Shown: positions 26,789 through 36,727 of the stretch, piece by piece
Numbering within the stretch: position 1 is the stretch's first letter
Layout: every line of letters starts with the position of its first letter
Assembly: GCF_001422365.1 (NCBI RefSeq)
Contig: NZ_LMMT01000012.1
Location: 374,712-438,711 of the forward strand
Reading direction: 5' to 3'
Length of the DNA stretch: 64,000 nucleotides
DNA from: Pseudorhodoferax sp. Leaf265
GTDB taxonomy: Bacteria > Pseudomonadota > Gammaproteobacteria > Burkholderiales > Burkholderiaceae_C
The notes under the pieces: generated by a model
What the model saw: only the letters and a program-made list of their open reading frames with translations
Told to the model about the DNA's origin: nothing
Database searches by the model: none
Translations under genes and position numbers: made by a program

Positions 26789-27715
26789 ATGGACGACGCC
26801 GCGCTGGTCGAGCGCTACCTCGAACACCAGCGCGTCGAGCGCCGCCTGGCCGCGCGCACGCTGGCGCTGTACCAGGCCGACCTGGCCAAGCTCCGGGCCC
26901 ACGCCGAGGCCGTGCCCGTGGCGCTGGTGGCTGTGCACAACGCCCACATCCGCCGCTGGGTCGCCCAGATGCACGGCGGGGGCCGCAGCGGGCGCGGCAT
27001 CGCGCTGATCCTGTCGGGCTGGCGCGGCTTTTACACCTGGCTGGGCCGCGAAGGCCTGGTCGCGGCCAACCCGGTGCAGGACGTGCGCGCGCCCAAGTCC
27101 GGCAAGCCGCTGCCCAAGGCGCTGGGCGTGGACGAGGCCGTGCAGCTGGCCGAGTTCAGCAGCGAGGCAGACGACCCTTGGCTGGAGGCGCGCGATGCCG
27201 CCATGGTCGAGCTGCTCTACGGCGCCGGTCTGCGCGTGGCCGAGTTGACCGGGCTGGACGTGCGCGCCAGCGGCACGGCGCGCGGCTGGATCGACCTGGA
27301 TGCCGGTGAGGCCCATGTGCTGGGCAAGGGCAGCAAGCGGCGCAGCGTGCCCATCGGTGCGTCCGCCACCAGTGCCCTCAAGGCCTGGCTGGCCCTGCGC
27401 GGCGATGGCGCCACGCTGAACCCGGCCTTGTTCGTGGGCCGCCACGGCACGCGGCTGACCTCGCAATCGATCTGGCAGCGCCTGCGCCGGCGCAGCCAAC
27501 TGGCCGGGCTGGCCACGCCCGTGCACCCCCACATGCTGCGGCACTCCTTCGCCAGCCATGTGCTGCAGTCCAGCGGCGACCTGCGTGCCGTACAGGAGTT
27601 GCTGGGCCACGCCAACATCAGCACCACCCAGGTCTACACGCGGCTGGACTTCCAGCACCTGGCCCGCGCCTACGACGCGGCGCATCCGCGCGCGCGCCGC
27701 AAGAGCGGCGGCTGA
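26789..27715 (+). CDS. xerC: site-specific tyrosine recombinase XerC
   Basis: XerC acts with XerD at dif to resolve chromosome dimers. The 308-residue protein has the N-terminal core-binding domain (VERYLEHQRVERRLAARTLA near residue 7) and the catalytic domain with Arg in LYGAGLRVAELTGL, Lys in VLGKGSKRRSVP, the HMLRHSFASH box and GHANISTTQVYTR containing the nucleophilic Tyr. The linked dapF-DUF484-xerC order supports XerC rather than an integrase. A short GGCGCC/GGCGCC hairpin overlaps this stop and the stop of the convergent gene. Confidence 0.93.
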   Translation: MDDAALVERYLEHQRVERRLAARTLALYQADLAKLRAHAEAVPVALVAVHNAHIRRWVAQMHGGGRSGRGIALILSGWRGFYTWLGREGLVAANPVQDVRAPKSGKPLPKALGVDEAVQLAEFSSEADDPWLEARDAAMVELLYGAGLRVAELTGLDVRASGTARGWIDLDAGEAHVLGKGSKRRSVPIGASATSALKAWLALRGDGATLNPALFVGRHGTRLTSQSIWQRLRRRSQLAGLATPVHPHMLRHSFASHVLQSSGDLRAVQELLGHANISTTQVYTRLDFQHLARAYDAAHPRARRKSGG

Positions 27716-27722
27716 GGCGCCT

Positions 27723-28256
27723 TCAGGCGCCGGGCAACTGCTGCAGCACGCGGCCGTCGCCGACGAAGGCGTCGCCGACCATCATGCGAAAGGCCGTGCC
27801 CTGCGGCAACAGCGGCAGCGCCTTGTGCGGCGCCAGGAATTCGACCGCCGCCTCGCGCGGCTCACCGCGGCGGAAGGTTTCGCCGGGCGGCATCTGCCAG
27901 CGCATCTGGAAGCCCTGGTTGCCGACCACCAGCACGCAGCGGTGCTCGCCGGCCTGCACGGGGATGTCTTCTGCGGGAATCGCGGCCGGGCGCAGCGTGA
28001 ACGTGACCAGCGCCTGCGGCTGGAAGGCCTGCCCTGGCGCGAAGCCTTCGGGCGGCGGTGGCGGCTTGCGCAGCAGCTTGCCGTAGACCCAGCCCAGGAT
28101 GCTGCCGAGCACCGGCAGCCACAGCAGCATCAGGACAGTGCTGACATCGTGCACGGTGGAGCCGGGATCGGCCTGGTGCCGGACCAGGGCGGCGATGGCG
28201 GCCGTGCACAGCAGCAGCACGACGATCAGCCGGCGCCGGAATTGGATGGTGCTCAT
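27723..28256 (-). CDS. hypothetical membrane protein
   Basis: The 177-residue protein is not recognised. It has two hydrophobic segments (about residues 8-28 and 40-60), a proline-rich stretch (RKPPPPPEGFAPGQAF near 65) and a soluble C-terminal domain of about 100 residues rich in beta-strand-forming residues. The ATG at 28256 removes an unsupported upstream extension. It is convergent with xerC and divergent from the methyltransferase gene, so it is probably transcribed alone. Confidence 0.75.
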   Translation of the reverse strand: MSTIQFRRRLIVVLLLCTAAIAALVRHQADPGSTVHDVSTVLMLLWLPVLGSILGWVYGKLLRKPPPPPEGFAPGQAFQPQALVTFTLRPAAIPAEDIPVQAGEHRCVLVVGNQGFQMRWQMPPGETFRRGEPREAAVEFLAPHKALPLLPQGTAFRMMVGDAFVGDGRVLQQLPGA

Positions 28257-28297
28257 GCCCCCAGTATCGGCGGGTGCAGCAGCGACAATCCCGGCCA

Positions 28298-29494
28298 ATG
28301 AAAGTCATCCGTCTCCGCGAGGGCAAGGAAAAGTCCTTGCTGCGCCGCCATCCCTGGGTGTTCGAATCGGCCATCGCCCGCGGCGGCGCCGATGCCGGCG
28401 AAACCGTGCGCGTGGAGGCGGCCGACGGCCGCTTCCTGGCCTGGGCCGCGTTCAGCCCGGCCTCGCGCATCCGCGCGCGCGCCTGGAGCTTCGAAGAGGG
28501 CCAGCGCATCGACGCGGCCTTTCTGCGCGAACGCCTGGCCCAGGCCATCGCGGCGCGCCAGCGCTTCGATGTCCGCAGCGACGGCGTGCGCCTGGTCCAT
28601 GGTGAGGCCGACGGCCTGCCCGGCCTGGTGGTGGACCGCTACGGCGACACGCTGGTGGCCCAGTTCGGCGCCGCCGGCACCGAGCGCTGGAAGGCGCAAC
28701 TGGCCGACGCACTGTGCGCGCTGACGGGCCTCATGCGCCTGTACGAGCGCTCGGACGCCAGCGTGCGCGGCCTCGAAGGCCTGCCCGAGGCCACCGGCTG
28801 GCTGCGCGGCGAGGGCGCGACCGAGCTGACCATCGCCGAGCACGACTGGAAGCTGACGCTGGACATCGCCACCGGCCACAAGACCGGCTTCTACCTGGAC
28901 CAGCGCGACAGCCGCAAGCTGTTCGCCGACACCGTGGCCCGGCTCGGTAGCCAGCGCGTGCTGAACTGCTTTTGCTACACGGGTGGCTTCACGGTCGCGG
29001 CGCTGGCCGGCATGCGCGCGGCCGGCGTGACCGGGCACGTGACCTCCATCGATTCGTCCGGCCCGGCGCTGGCGCGTGTGCAGGCCCATGTGGCGCTGAA
29101 CGGCTTTGCGGCCGACCAGTCCGAATGCCTGGACGCCGACGTGAACGCCTCGCTGCGCCGCTTCAAGGACGAGGGCCGGCGCTTCGACGCCATCGTGCTC
29201 GATCCGCCCAAGTTCGCGCCCACGGTGGCCCATGCCGAGCGCGCCGCGCGCGCCTACAAGGACATCAACCGCCTCGCGCTGGGCCTGCTGGAGCCCGGCG
29301 GCGTGCTGTTCACCTACTCCTGCTCGGGCGGCATCGCGCCCGACCTGTTCCACAAGATCGTGGCCGGCGCCGGCATCGACGCCGGCGTGGACGGCTACAT
29401 CGTGCAGCGCACGGGCGCCGCGCCCGACCACCCGATGACCATCGAATTCCCCGAGGGCGACTACCTCAAGGGGCTGGTGGTCATGCGGCGCTGA
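28298..29494 (+). CDS. rlmI: class I SAM-dependent rRNA methyltransferase, RlmI family
   Basis: The 398-residue protein matches RlmI, which methylates a 23S rRNA cytosine at C5. It has an N-terminal PUA RNA-binding domain (VIRLREGKEKSLLRRHPWVF near residue 2), a middle EEHAD-like domain, and a Rossmann methyltransferase domain with GFYLDQRDSR near 200, NCFCYTGGFTVAAL near 225, LDPPKFAPTVAHAERAARAY near 300 and FTYSCSGG near 340. The length equals that of E. coli RlmI. The specific target base is inferred from family. Confidence 0.87.
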   Translation: MKVIRLREGKEKSLLRRHPWVFESAIARGGADAGETVRVEAADGRFLAWAAFSPASRIRARAWSFEEGQRIDAAFLRERLAQAIAARQRFDVRSDGVRLVHGEADGLPGLVVDRYGDTLVAQFGAAGTERWKAQLADALCALTGLMRLYERSDASVRGLEGLPEATGWLRGEGATELTIAEHDWKLTLDIATGHKTGFYLDQRDSRKLFADTVARLGSQRVLNCFCYTGGFTVAALAGMRAAGVTGHVTSIDSSGPALARVQAHVALNGFAADQSECLDADVNASLRRFKDEGRRFDAIVLDPPKFAPTVAHAERAARAYKDINRLALGLLEPGGVLFTYSCSGGIAPDLFHKIVAGAGIDAGVDGYIVQRTGAAPDHPMTIEFPEGDYLKGLVVMRR

Positions 29495-29553
29495 CCGGCA
29501 GCCGCCACGCAAGCTCTTTAAACTCCCCGCCTTTCGTCGTTAGCGAGACCCCC

Positions 29554-30609
29554 ATGGCCCTGATTCCCGCCACCATCCTCACCGGCTTCCTCGGCTCGGG
29601 CAAGACCACGCTGCTCAAGCGCGTGCTGACCGAGGCCCATGGCCAGAAGATCGCCGTCGTCGAGAACGAGTTCGGCGAGGAGAACATCGACAACGAGATC
29701 CTGGTCTCCGAGCCCGGCGAGCAGATCATCCAGCTCAACAACGGCTGCGTGTGCTGCTCGATCCGCGAAGACCTGCGTTCCACGCTGGCCATGCTGGCCG
29801 AGAAGAAGCGCAAGGGCGAGCTCGACTTCGAGCGCGTGGTCATCGAAACCACCGGCCTGGCCGACCCCGGCCCGGTGGCGCAGACCTTCTTCATGGACGA
29901 CGAGATCGCCGAGAGCTACCTGCTGGACTCCATCCTGACGCTGGTGGACGCCAAGCACGCCGCCGAGCAGCTCAACGAACGCCAGGAGGCGCGCCGTCAG
30001 GTCGGTTTCGCCGACCAGATCTTCATCAGCAAGACCGACCTCGTGGCCCAGGACGAGGTCGACGCGCTGGTCCATCGCTTGAAGCACATGAACCCGCGCG
30101 CGCCGCACAAGGCCGTGCATTTCGGCGAGGTGGCGCTGTCCGAGGTGTTCGACCTGCGCGGCTTCAACCTCAACGCCAAGCTGGACATCGACCCCGACTT
30201 CCTCAAGGAAGACGAGCACGACCATCACCACCACGACCATGAACACGGCGAGCACTGCGACCACCCCTCGCACGCGCATGAGCACGGCCATGGGCACCAC
30301 CACCACACGGACGACGACGTCAAGAGCTTCGTCTTCCGCGCCGACCGCGCCTTCGACCCCGCCAAGCTGGAGGACTTTCTGGGTGCCGTGGTGAACATCT
30401 ACGGCGCGCGCATGCTGCGCTACAAGGGCGTGCTGCACATGCAGGGCACCGAGCGCAAGGTCATCTTCCAGGGCGTGCACCAGCTCATGGGCAGCGACCT
30501 GGGGCCGGCCTGGGCCGAGGGCGAGGCGCGCACCAGCAAGATGGTGTTCATCGGCATCGATCTGCCCAAGGACATCTTCCTGCAGGGCCTGGAGCAGTGC
30601 CTGGTTTGA
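29554..30609 (+). CDS. COG0523 GTP-dependent metallochaperone with His-rich loop
   Basis: The 351-residue protein is a G3E-family GTPase (CobW/YjiA/ZigA group). It has the P-loop GFLGSGKTT at residues 10-18, the metal-binding CxCC motif as CVCC at 65-68, ETTGLADPGP near 98 and SKTD near 164, and a C-terminal CobW domain. Residues 219-252 are exceptionally rich in His, Asp and Glu, as in zinc-delivery members. The next gene encodes a DksA lacking zinc ligands, which suggests a link to zinc supply. No Zur box was identified in the 59-base leader. Confidence 0.9.
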   Translation: MALIPATILTGFLGSGKTTLLKRVLTEAHGQKIAVVENEFGEENIDNEILVSEPGEQIIQLNNGCVCCSIREDLRSTLAMLAEKKRKGELDFERVVIETTGLADPGPVAQTFFMDDEIAESYLLDSILTLVDAKHAAEQLNERQEARRQVGFADQIFISKTDLVAQDEVDALVHRLKHMNPRAPHKAVHFGEVALSEVFDLRGFNLNAKLDIDPDFLKEDEHDHHHHDHEHGEHCDHPSHAHEHGHGHHHHTDDDVKSFVFRADRAFDPAKLEDFLGAVVNIYGARMLRYKGVLHMQGTERKVIFQGVHQLMGSDLGPAWAEGEARTSKMVFIGIDLPKDIFLQGLEQCLV

Positions 30610-30753
30610 GGCCGGCGCCACAAAGTTTCGCGCTGGCGCGGAAAAGGCCCCTATTGCGGGTATAAACCGTGCCGACGTTGCGGGCGGTAGCTGGACCTGC
30701 CTGGTGCTGGAATCGCTGGCACCGGGTTCCGCCAACCCGCAAGGAGGCGCCGA

Positions 30754-31488
30754 GTGAAAGAACCATCCGCCAAGACCAAGGCTGCGGCCAAGCCGCAGGA
30801 GGCGCCTGCACCGGCCGCGCCCACGCCCGCCAAGAAGGCGGCCAAGGCGTCGGCACCCGCTGCGGAGCCCGCAGCGGCCCCCATGCCCGCCCGTGCCGGC
30901 AGGGCTTCGCGGCTCTCGCAAATCACCGTACCATCGATGGCCCCTGCGGTGGCCTCCACCGCCGCCAAAGCCAGTTTTCTGCAAGATATGTCGTCTCCCA
31001 TGATCGCTCCGCCGCCCTCCGCCGCTGTGTCCAAGAAGGACCCCAAGCTGGCCAACAACTGGAAGACCAAGTCGGCCGAGGAACTGACCGACGCTGAAGT
31101 CCTGTCCATGCCGGATTCGGAGTACATGAACGAGAAGCAGCAGGCCTTCTTCCGCCTCAAGCTGGTCACGCTCAAGCAGGACATGCTCAACAACGCCGGT
31201 GAGACCACCGAGCACCTGCGCGAGGACACCGTGGTCGTGCCCGATCCGGCCGACCGCGCCACCATCGAGGAAGAGCACGCGCTGGAACTGCGCACGCGCG
31301 ACCGCGAGCGCAAGCTGCTCAAGAAGATCGAGCAGTCCATCGCCCGCATCGACGCTGGCGACTACGGCTACTGCGACGAGACCGGCGAGCCCATCGGCGT
31401 TGGCCGCCTGCTGGCCCGCCCCACGGCCACGCTGTCGCTGGAAGCGCAGCAGCGCCGCGAGCTCAAGCAGAAGATGTTCGGCGACTGA
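30754..31488 (+). CDS. dksA: RNA polymerase-binding factor DksA with N-terminal extension
   Basis: DksA binds the RNA polymerase secondary channel and acts with ppGpp. The 244-residue protein has a 90-residue Ala-Pro-Lys-rich extension before the usual core: the coiled coil (SEYMNEKQQAFFRLKLVTLK near 122, ending near residue 195) with its acidic tip around DPADRATIEEE, then the C-terminal domain. The zinc finger is degenerate: only Cys207 remains (GYCDETGEPIG), and the other three positions are Thr, Ser and Ala (TATLSLEAQ). The GTG at 30754 has a strong AAGGAGG upstream, supporting the long form. E. coli DksA has 151 residues. Confidence 0.9.
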   Translation: MKEPSAKTKAAAKPQEAPAPAAPTPAKKAAKASAPAAEPAAAPMPARAGRASRLSQITVPSMAPAVASTAAKASFLQDMSSPMIAPPPSAAVSKKDPKLANNWKTKSAEELTDAEVLSMPDSEYMNEKQQAFFRLKLVTLKQDMLNNAGETTEHLREDTVVVPDPADRATIEEEHALELRTRDRERKLLKKIEQSIARIDAGDYGYCDETGEPIGVGRLLARPTATLSLEAQQRRELKQKMFGD

Positions 31489-31520
31489 GGTCCCGTTCCG
31501 CCTTTCGTTCCGCCACGCCC

Positions 31521-33080
31521 ATGGCCCAAGACGCGCCACCGCCCGGCGGACTGCTGTCCAAGGTCGTCAAGTTCGTTCGCAACCCGATGGTCAACTGGTC
31601 CGAGCTGGACCAGCTGGACGAACGCGACAGCCAGTACAACAAGCATGTGCTCAAGGAGATGATCGAGCGCAAGCGCGCGAACGACTTCGTGCGCAAGCGT
31701 GAGTTCGACCAGCTGCGCAAGCTGCGCCAGCGCAGCGCCGTGGGCGCGTCCGCCACGCCGATGGCGCTGGACGATTCCGGTTTCTTCGACAGCAGCCGGC
31801 CATCCGCCCCCGGCCAGCGCGAAGGCACGCTCAAGAAGATCGACGAGATCGAGGCGCAGATGGTGCGCCAACCGTGGCAACCGCCGCGCGACGCTGCCGC
31901 CGCCGTGCCCCGGTTCTCGCCCACCGTCAATGCCGAGCCGCAGCCGGCCGAGGCCCGCGTCACCGACTTCGCGGCCACCGACATCCAGCCGCGCGAGGCC
32001 TTGCTGGCCGAGGCGCCGCCCGAAGACATGCTGCCGGATGTGGACTGGTCGCTGGGCGCTGGCGCCCAAGGCGGCGAGTTCGTGGCCGACCCCGGGCTGG
32101 AGGAGGCCGCGATCCGCTTCGCCAATGGCGACGACGCCGGTTGCGAGGCGGCACTGCTCGCGCTGGCCGAGGCGCAGACGCCGGTGCCCGTGGCCCTGCG
32201 CGCCTGGGCGGCCTTGTTCGACCTCTACCGTGCCACGGCGCAGCAGGGCCGCTTCGAGGCCATGGCCATCGACTTCACGGTGCGCCACCAGCGCCAGGCG
32301 CCGGCCTGGGCGGTGATCGGCGCGCCGGACCGCGCAATGCCGGCCGCCGGCGCCGCGCTCGCCTGGACGGCGCCGGCCTTGCTGGATGCGGCCCAGGTCA
32401 CGGCGCTGGCCGTGCAGCTCGCCGAGTTCCGCGGCGACACCGTGCAGCTGGACTGGGGCGCTCTCGACGCGGTGCAACCGCCCGCGCTCGGGCCGCTGGC
32501 CGATCTGTTGTCCCGGCTGGCCGACCAGCCGCTGCGCCTGTCGGCGCGGGGCAGCCCGCGGCTGGAGCAGCTGCTGCGCCACCACACCGTGTCGGGGCAG
32601 CGCGCGCAGCCCGCCGCGTGGTGGCGGCTGCGCCTGGCCTGGTTGCGGCTGACGCAGCGGCCCGAGGAGTTCGACCTCGTCGCGCTCGACTACTGCATCA
32701 CCTATGAGGTGGCGCCGCCGCCCTGGGAGGACGGGCGTTGCAGCCTGGCCGCGTCGGATGCTGCCGGCGCTCGCGGCCAGGCCGCAGCCAACGATGGGCC
32801 TGGGCCTGCCGTGCGGCTCGCTGGCGTGGTGACCGGCGACGCACTGGGCGCACTGGTTTCCATGGGTGCGCCGCCCACTGCCGGCCAGCCGCTGGTGGTG
32901 GATTGCGCGGACCTGGTGCGCATCGACTTCGCCGCCGCCGGCTCGGTGCTGAACTGGACCGCGGCCCAACAGGCCGCCGGGCAGCGGCTGGAGTTCCGCG
33001 GACTGCACCGGCTCGTGGCTGTCTTCTTCCATGTGATCGGCCTGGCCGACCACGCCACCCTCCTGCCGCGCAGCCACTGA
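31521..33080 (+). CDS. large protein with C-terminal STAS-like domain
   Basis: The 519-residue protein is of unknown function. The first 70 residues are a charged helical region ([20 protein letters not shown] near 24), followed by a low-complexity, Pro-Ala-rich segment to about 185, a region of helical repeats ([20 protein letters not shown] near 197), and a C-terminal part with two STAS-like modules (about 280-340 and 435-510; the second has [20 protein letters not shown]). STAS domains typically mediate signalling or partner-switching contacts. It lies between dksA and hslV, 32 and 70 bases from each. Confidence 0.75.
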   Translation: MAQDAPPPGGLLSKVVKFVRNPMVNWSELDQLDERDSQYNKHVLKEMIERKRANDFVRKREFDQLRKLRQRSAVGASATPMALDDSGFFDSSRPSAPGQREGTLKKIDEIEAQMVRQPWQPPRDAAAAVPRFSPTVNAEPQPAEARVTDFAATDIQPREALLAEAPPEDMLPDVDWSLGAGAQGGEFVADPGLEEAAIRFANGDDAGCEAALLALAEAQTPVPVALRAWAALFDLYRATAQQGRFEAMAIDFTVRHQRQAPAWAVIGAPDRAMPAAGAALAWTAPALLDAAQVTALAVQLAEFRGDTVQLDWGALDAVQPPALGPLADLLSRLADQPLRLSARGSPRLEQLLRHHTVSGQRAQPAAWWRLRLAWLRLTQRPEEFDLVALDYCITYEVAPPPWEDGRCSLAASDAAGARGQAAANDGPGPAVRLAGVVTGDALGALVSMGAPPTAGQPLVVDCADLVRIDFAAAGSVLNWTAAQQAAGQRLEFRGLHRLVAVFFHVIGLADHATLLPRSH

Positions 33081-33115
33081 AGCGGTCGCGCCCGGCCGGC
33101 GCTGCGCGCCAGCCG

Positions 33116-33143
33116 CTTGTTTTTCACGCATCCAACCCCAGGT
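33116..33143 (+). promoter_or_regulatory. possible sigma-32 promoter of hslVU
   Basis: CTTGTT (33116-33121), a 14-base spacer and CCCCAGGT (33136-33143) resemble the heat-shock consensus with three mismatches. hslVU is a classical heat-shock operon. The predicted start would fall next to the hslV ATG, giving an almost leaderless mRNA, so the site is uncertain. Confidence 0.3.
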
Positions 33144-33150
33144 CCATCCG

Positions 33151-33696
33151 ATGGAGCAATTTCACGGTACCACCATCGTCAGCGTGCGCCGGTCCACACC
33201 CCAGGGCGTCCAGGTCGCCATCGGTGGTGACGGCCAGGTCACGCTGGGCAACATCGTCGTCAAGGGCTCGGCCCGCAAGGTGCGCAAGCTGCACCAGGGC
33301 AAGGTGCTGGCGGGCTTCGCCGGCGCCACCGCCGACGCCTTCACGCTGTTCGAGCGCTTCGAGGCCAAGCTCGAGAAGCACCAGGGCCAGTTGACGCGCG
33401 CGGCCATCGAGCTGACCAAGGACTGGCGCACGGACCGCGTGCTGCGCCGGCTCGAAGCCATGCTGGCCGTGGCCGACCACACGGCCTCGCTGATCATCAC
33501 CGGCAACGGCGACGTGCTCGAACCCGAGCACGGCATCGTGGCCATCGGTTCGGGCGGCGCCTATGCGCAGTCGGCCGCCATCGCACTGCTGCAGAACACC
33601 GAGCTGTCGGCCGAGGACATCGTGCGCAAGTCGCTCGGCATCGCCGGCGAGATCTGCATCTACACCAACATGCACCACACGGTCGAGGTCCTGTAA
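33151..33696 (+). CDS. hslV: ATP-dependent protease subunit HslV
   Basis: HslV is the proteolytic core of the HslUV (ClpYQ) protease. The 181-residue protein has the catalytic Thr inside [13 protein letters not shown]; Thr7 aligns with the N-terminal Thr of mature E. coli HslV. Six residues must therefore be removed, a short propeptide also known from other betaproteobacteria. Other conserved segments are [13 protein letters not shown] and [20 protein letters not shown]. It precedes hslU by 4 bases. Confidence 0.95.
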   Translation: MEQFHGTTIVSVRRSTPQGVQVAIGGDGQVTLGNIVVKGSARKVRKLHQGKVLAGFAGATADAFTLFERFEAKLEKHQGQLTRAAIELTKDWRTDRVLRRLEAMLAVADHTASLIITGNGDVLEPEHGIVAIGSGGAYAQSAAIALLQNTELSAEDIVRKSLGIAGEICIYTNMHHTVEVL

Positions 33697-33700
33697 TCCC

Positions 33701-35059
<1,359 letters not shown>

Positions 35060-35261
35060 ACCGCGTACCAGGCGTCACCTGTGTATGCAGCCAGTGGGTC
35101 GAAATCGCGAAGCTCAGCACGCACATTGAATATTCGTGCTAAGTGCTTCATTTTTAACGATTTTTACTCTTTTGCGGCGCTGCGTTTCTGCTAGCTAAGT
35201 CATTGATTTGATTACAAAAAGACGGGCCACCCATCGGGTGGCCCGCGCGTTTGGTGCTACA
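35060..35261. other. AT-rich intergenic region between hslU and the mraZ control region
   Basis: This gap is clearly more AT-rich than the rest of the window, with runs such as ATTTTTAACGATTTTTACTC near 35149. It contains a 6-bp inverted repeat (AGCACG at 35116, CGTGCT at 35135), the antisense-oriented terminator hairpin at 35223-35245, and a possible extended -10 element TGCTACAGT at 35255-35263 that could serve mraZ. No coding sequence is seen. Confidence 0.6.
35223..35245 (-). terminator. Rho-independent terminator oriented toward the minus strand
   Basis: A 10-bp stem CGGGCCACCC/GGGTGGCCCG with an ATC loop is preceded on the plus strand by a run of five A residues. Read on the minus strand, it ends in TCTTTTTG, the form of an intrinsic terminator. 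On the plus strand there is no T-tract, though the hairpin may still help end hslU transcription. Confidence 0.65.
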
Positions 35262-35286
35262 GTGGGAAAAGGTGCAGTTTTGTGGG
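35262..35286 (+). promoter_or_regulatory. MraZ-binding repeats upstream of mraZ
   Basis: Three units spaced exactly 10 bases apart (GTGGG at 35262, GTGCA at 35272, GTGGG at 35282) match the MraZ box pattern, GTGGG-type repeats with 5-base gaps; the middle one is degenerate. MraZ represses its own dcw operon through such repeats. They lie about 60 bases before the mraZ start and just after a possible extended -10. Confidence 0.6.
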
Positions 35287-35341
35287 GTGTCAGGGCTATT
35301 TCAGCCCAATTTTCCCCAGCACGAACCCAAGGTGGTGCGCG

Positions 35342-35776
35342 GTGTTTCAAGGGCCTTCGTCGCTCAGTCTCGATGCAAAGGGTCGGCTATCCATGCCGAC
35401 CCGGTATCGGCCTGCGCTCGAATCGGAGGCTGGCGGCAAGGGCGCGTTGACCATCACCAGGCATCCGCACGGCTGCCTGATGGTCTATCCGCGACCCGAG
35501 TGGGAACTGTTCCGCGCCCAGATCGTCGCGTTGCCGGCCGAAGCCCACTGGTGGAAGCGCCTCTTTCTGGGCAACGCGATGGACGTCGACATGGACGCCA
35601 GCGGCCGCGTGCTGGTCGCACCCGAACTGCGCGAGGCGGTCGGCATCACCAAGGACACGGTGTTGCTGGGCATGGGCAACCACCTGGAGCTGTGGGACAA
35701 GGCGACCTACCAGGCCAAGGAAGCCGAGGCGCTGAAGGCGCCGCCGCCCGAAGCGTTCAAGGGCATCAACTTCTAA
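35342..35776 (+). CDS. mraZ: transcriptional regulator MraZ
   Basis: MraZ is the first gene of the dcw cluster and encodes an AbrB-like DNA-binding protein that binds its own promoter. The 144-residue protein starts at a GTG giving [20 protein letters not shown], the standard MraZ start, and repeats the fold with [20 protein letters not shown] near residue 80. AAGGTGG lies 6 bases upstream. The frame extends upstream to 35282, but the conserved start and length fit 35342. Confidence 0.93.
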   Translation: MFQGPSSLSLDAKGRLSMPTRYRPALESEAGGKGALTITRHPHGCLMVYPRPEWELFRAQIVALPAEAHWWKRLFLGNAMDVDMDASGRVLVAPELREAVGITKDTVLLGMGNHLELWDKATYQAKEAEALKAPPPEAFKGINF

Positions 35777-35785
35777 GGGCCGGCG

Positions 35786-36727
35786 GTGGAAACCTCATGG
35801 ATTCACACCACCGTCTTGTTGAACGAAGCAGTCGAGGCTCTTTTCAACAAGCAGGCGCAGCCGGCACCGGGTGCGGCACGCACCTTCGTGGACGCGACCT
35901 TCGGCCGCGGCGGCCACAGCCGCCTCCTGCTGTCGCGGCTGGGCCCGGACGACCGGCTGGTCGCGTTCGACCGCGACCCGCAGGCCGTGGCGGCCGCGGC
36001 GCAGATCGCCGACCCGCGCTTTTCCATTCGGCACCAGGCCTTCCATGCCCTGGGCGAGCTGCCCGAGGCCAGCGTGGCCGGCGTGCTGATGGACCTGGGC
36101 GTCAGCTCGCCCCAGATCGACGATCCGGCGCGGGGCTTCAGCTTCCGCGCCGATGGGCCGCTGGACATGCGCATGGACACGACGCGCGGCGCTAGCGTGG
36201 CCGAGTGGCTTGCCACGGCCGACACCACAACCATCGCGGAGGTGATTCGTGACTATGGCGAAGAACGGTTTGCTGTTCCGATTGCAAAGGCGATTGTTGC
36301 TCGCCGACAAGAACGGGGCCCTGTTTCAACCACCGCCGAGCTGGCCCAACTCGTGGCTGGCGCGGTCAAAACCCGCGAGCCGGGCAAGGACCCTGCAACG
36401 CGCACATTTCAGGCTCTTCGGATTCACATCAACGCCGAGCTTGAAGAGCTGCAACAAGCGCTGAACGCGGCCCTGCGCGTGCTTGCGCCGGGCGGCCGGC
36501 TGGCGGTGATCAGCTTCCACTCGCTGGAAGACCGCATCGTCAAGCAGTTCGTCGCGCGCCACGCCAAGGAGACGGTGGACCGCCGCTCGCCCGACTGGAT
36601 GCTGGGCAAGAGCGCGGCCATGCCGCTGAAGTCGCTGGGCCGCGTGATGCCCTCGGCGGCCGAGGTCGCCGCCAACCCGCGCGCGCGCAGTGCGGTCATG
36701 CGCGTGGCCGAGAGGACGGGCGCATGA
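35786..36727 (+). CDS. rsmH: 16S rRNA (cytosine1402-N4)-methyltransferase
   Basis: RsmH (MraW) methylates C1402 of 16S rRNA using SAM. The 313-residue protein begins at a GTG 9 bases after mraZ and starts [23 protein letters not shown]-binding segments are [19 protein letters not shown] near residue 32 and [12 protein letters not shown] near 58; [20 protein letters not shown] is near 96 and the C-terminal [13 protein letters not shown] near 245. Codon use and GC content drop around 36230-36310, which is unlike the rest of the gene, but the protein is intact. Confidence 0.96.
   Translation: METSWIHTTVLLNEAVEALFNKQAQPAPGAARTFVDATFGRGGHSRLLLSRLGPDDRLVAFDRDPQAVAAAAQIADPRFSIRHQAFHALGELPEASVAGVLMDLGVSSPQIDDPARGFSFRADGPLDMRMDTTRGASVAEWLATADTTTIAEVIRDYGEERFAVPIAKAIVARRQERGPVSTTAELAQLVAGAVKTREPGKDPATRTFQALRIHINAELEELQQALNAALRVLAPGGRLAVISFHSLEDRIVKQFVARHAKETVDRRSPDWMLGKSAAMPLKSLGRVMPSAAEVAANPRARSAVMRVAERTGA

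Noticed and set aside
27716-27731. GGCGCC hairpin between xerC and the convergent gene as terminator
   Set aside because: The stem is only six to seven pairs with a tiny loop and no T-tract, and it overlaps both stop codons, so I do not list it as a terminator.
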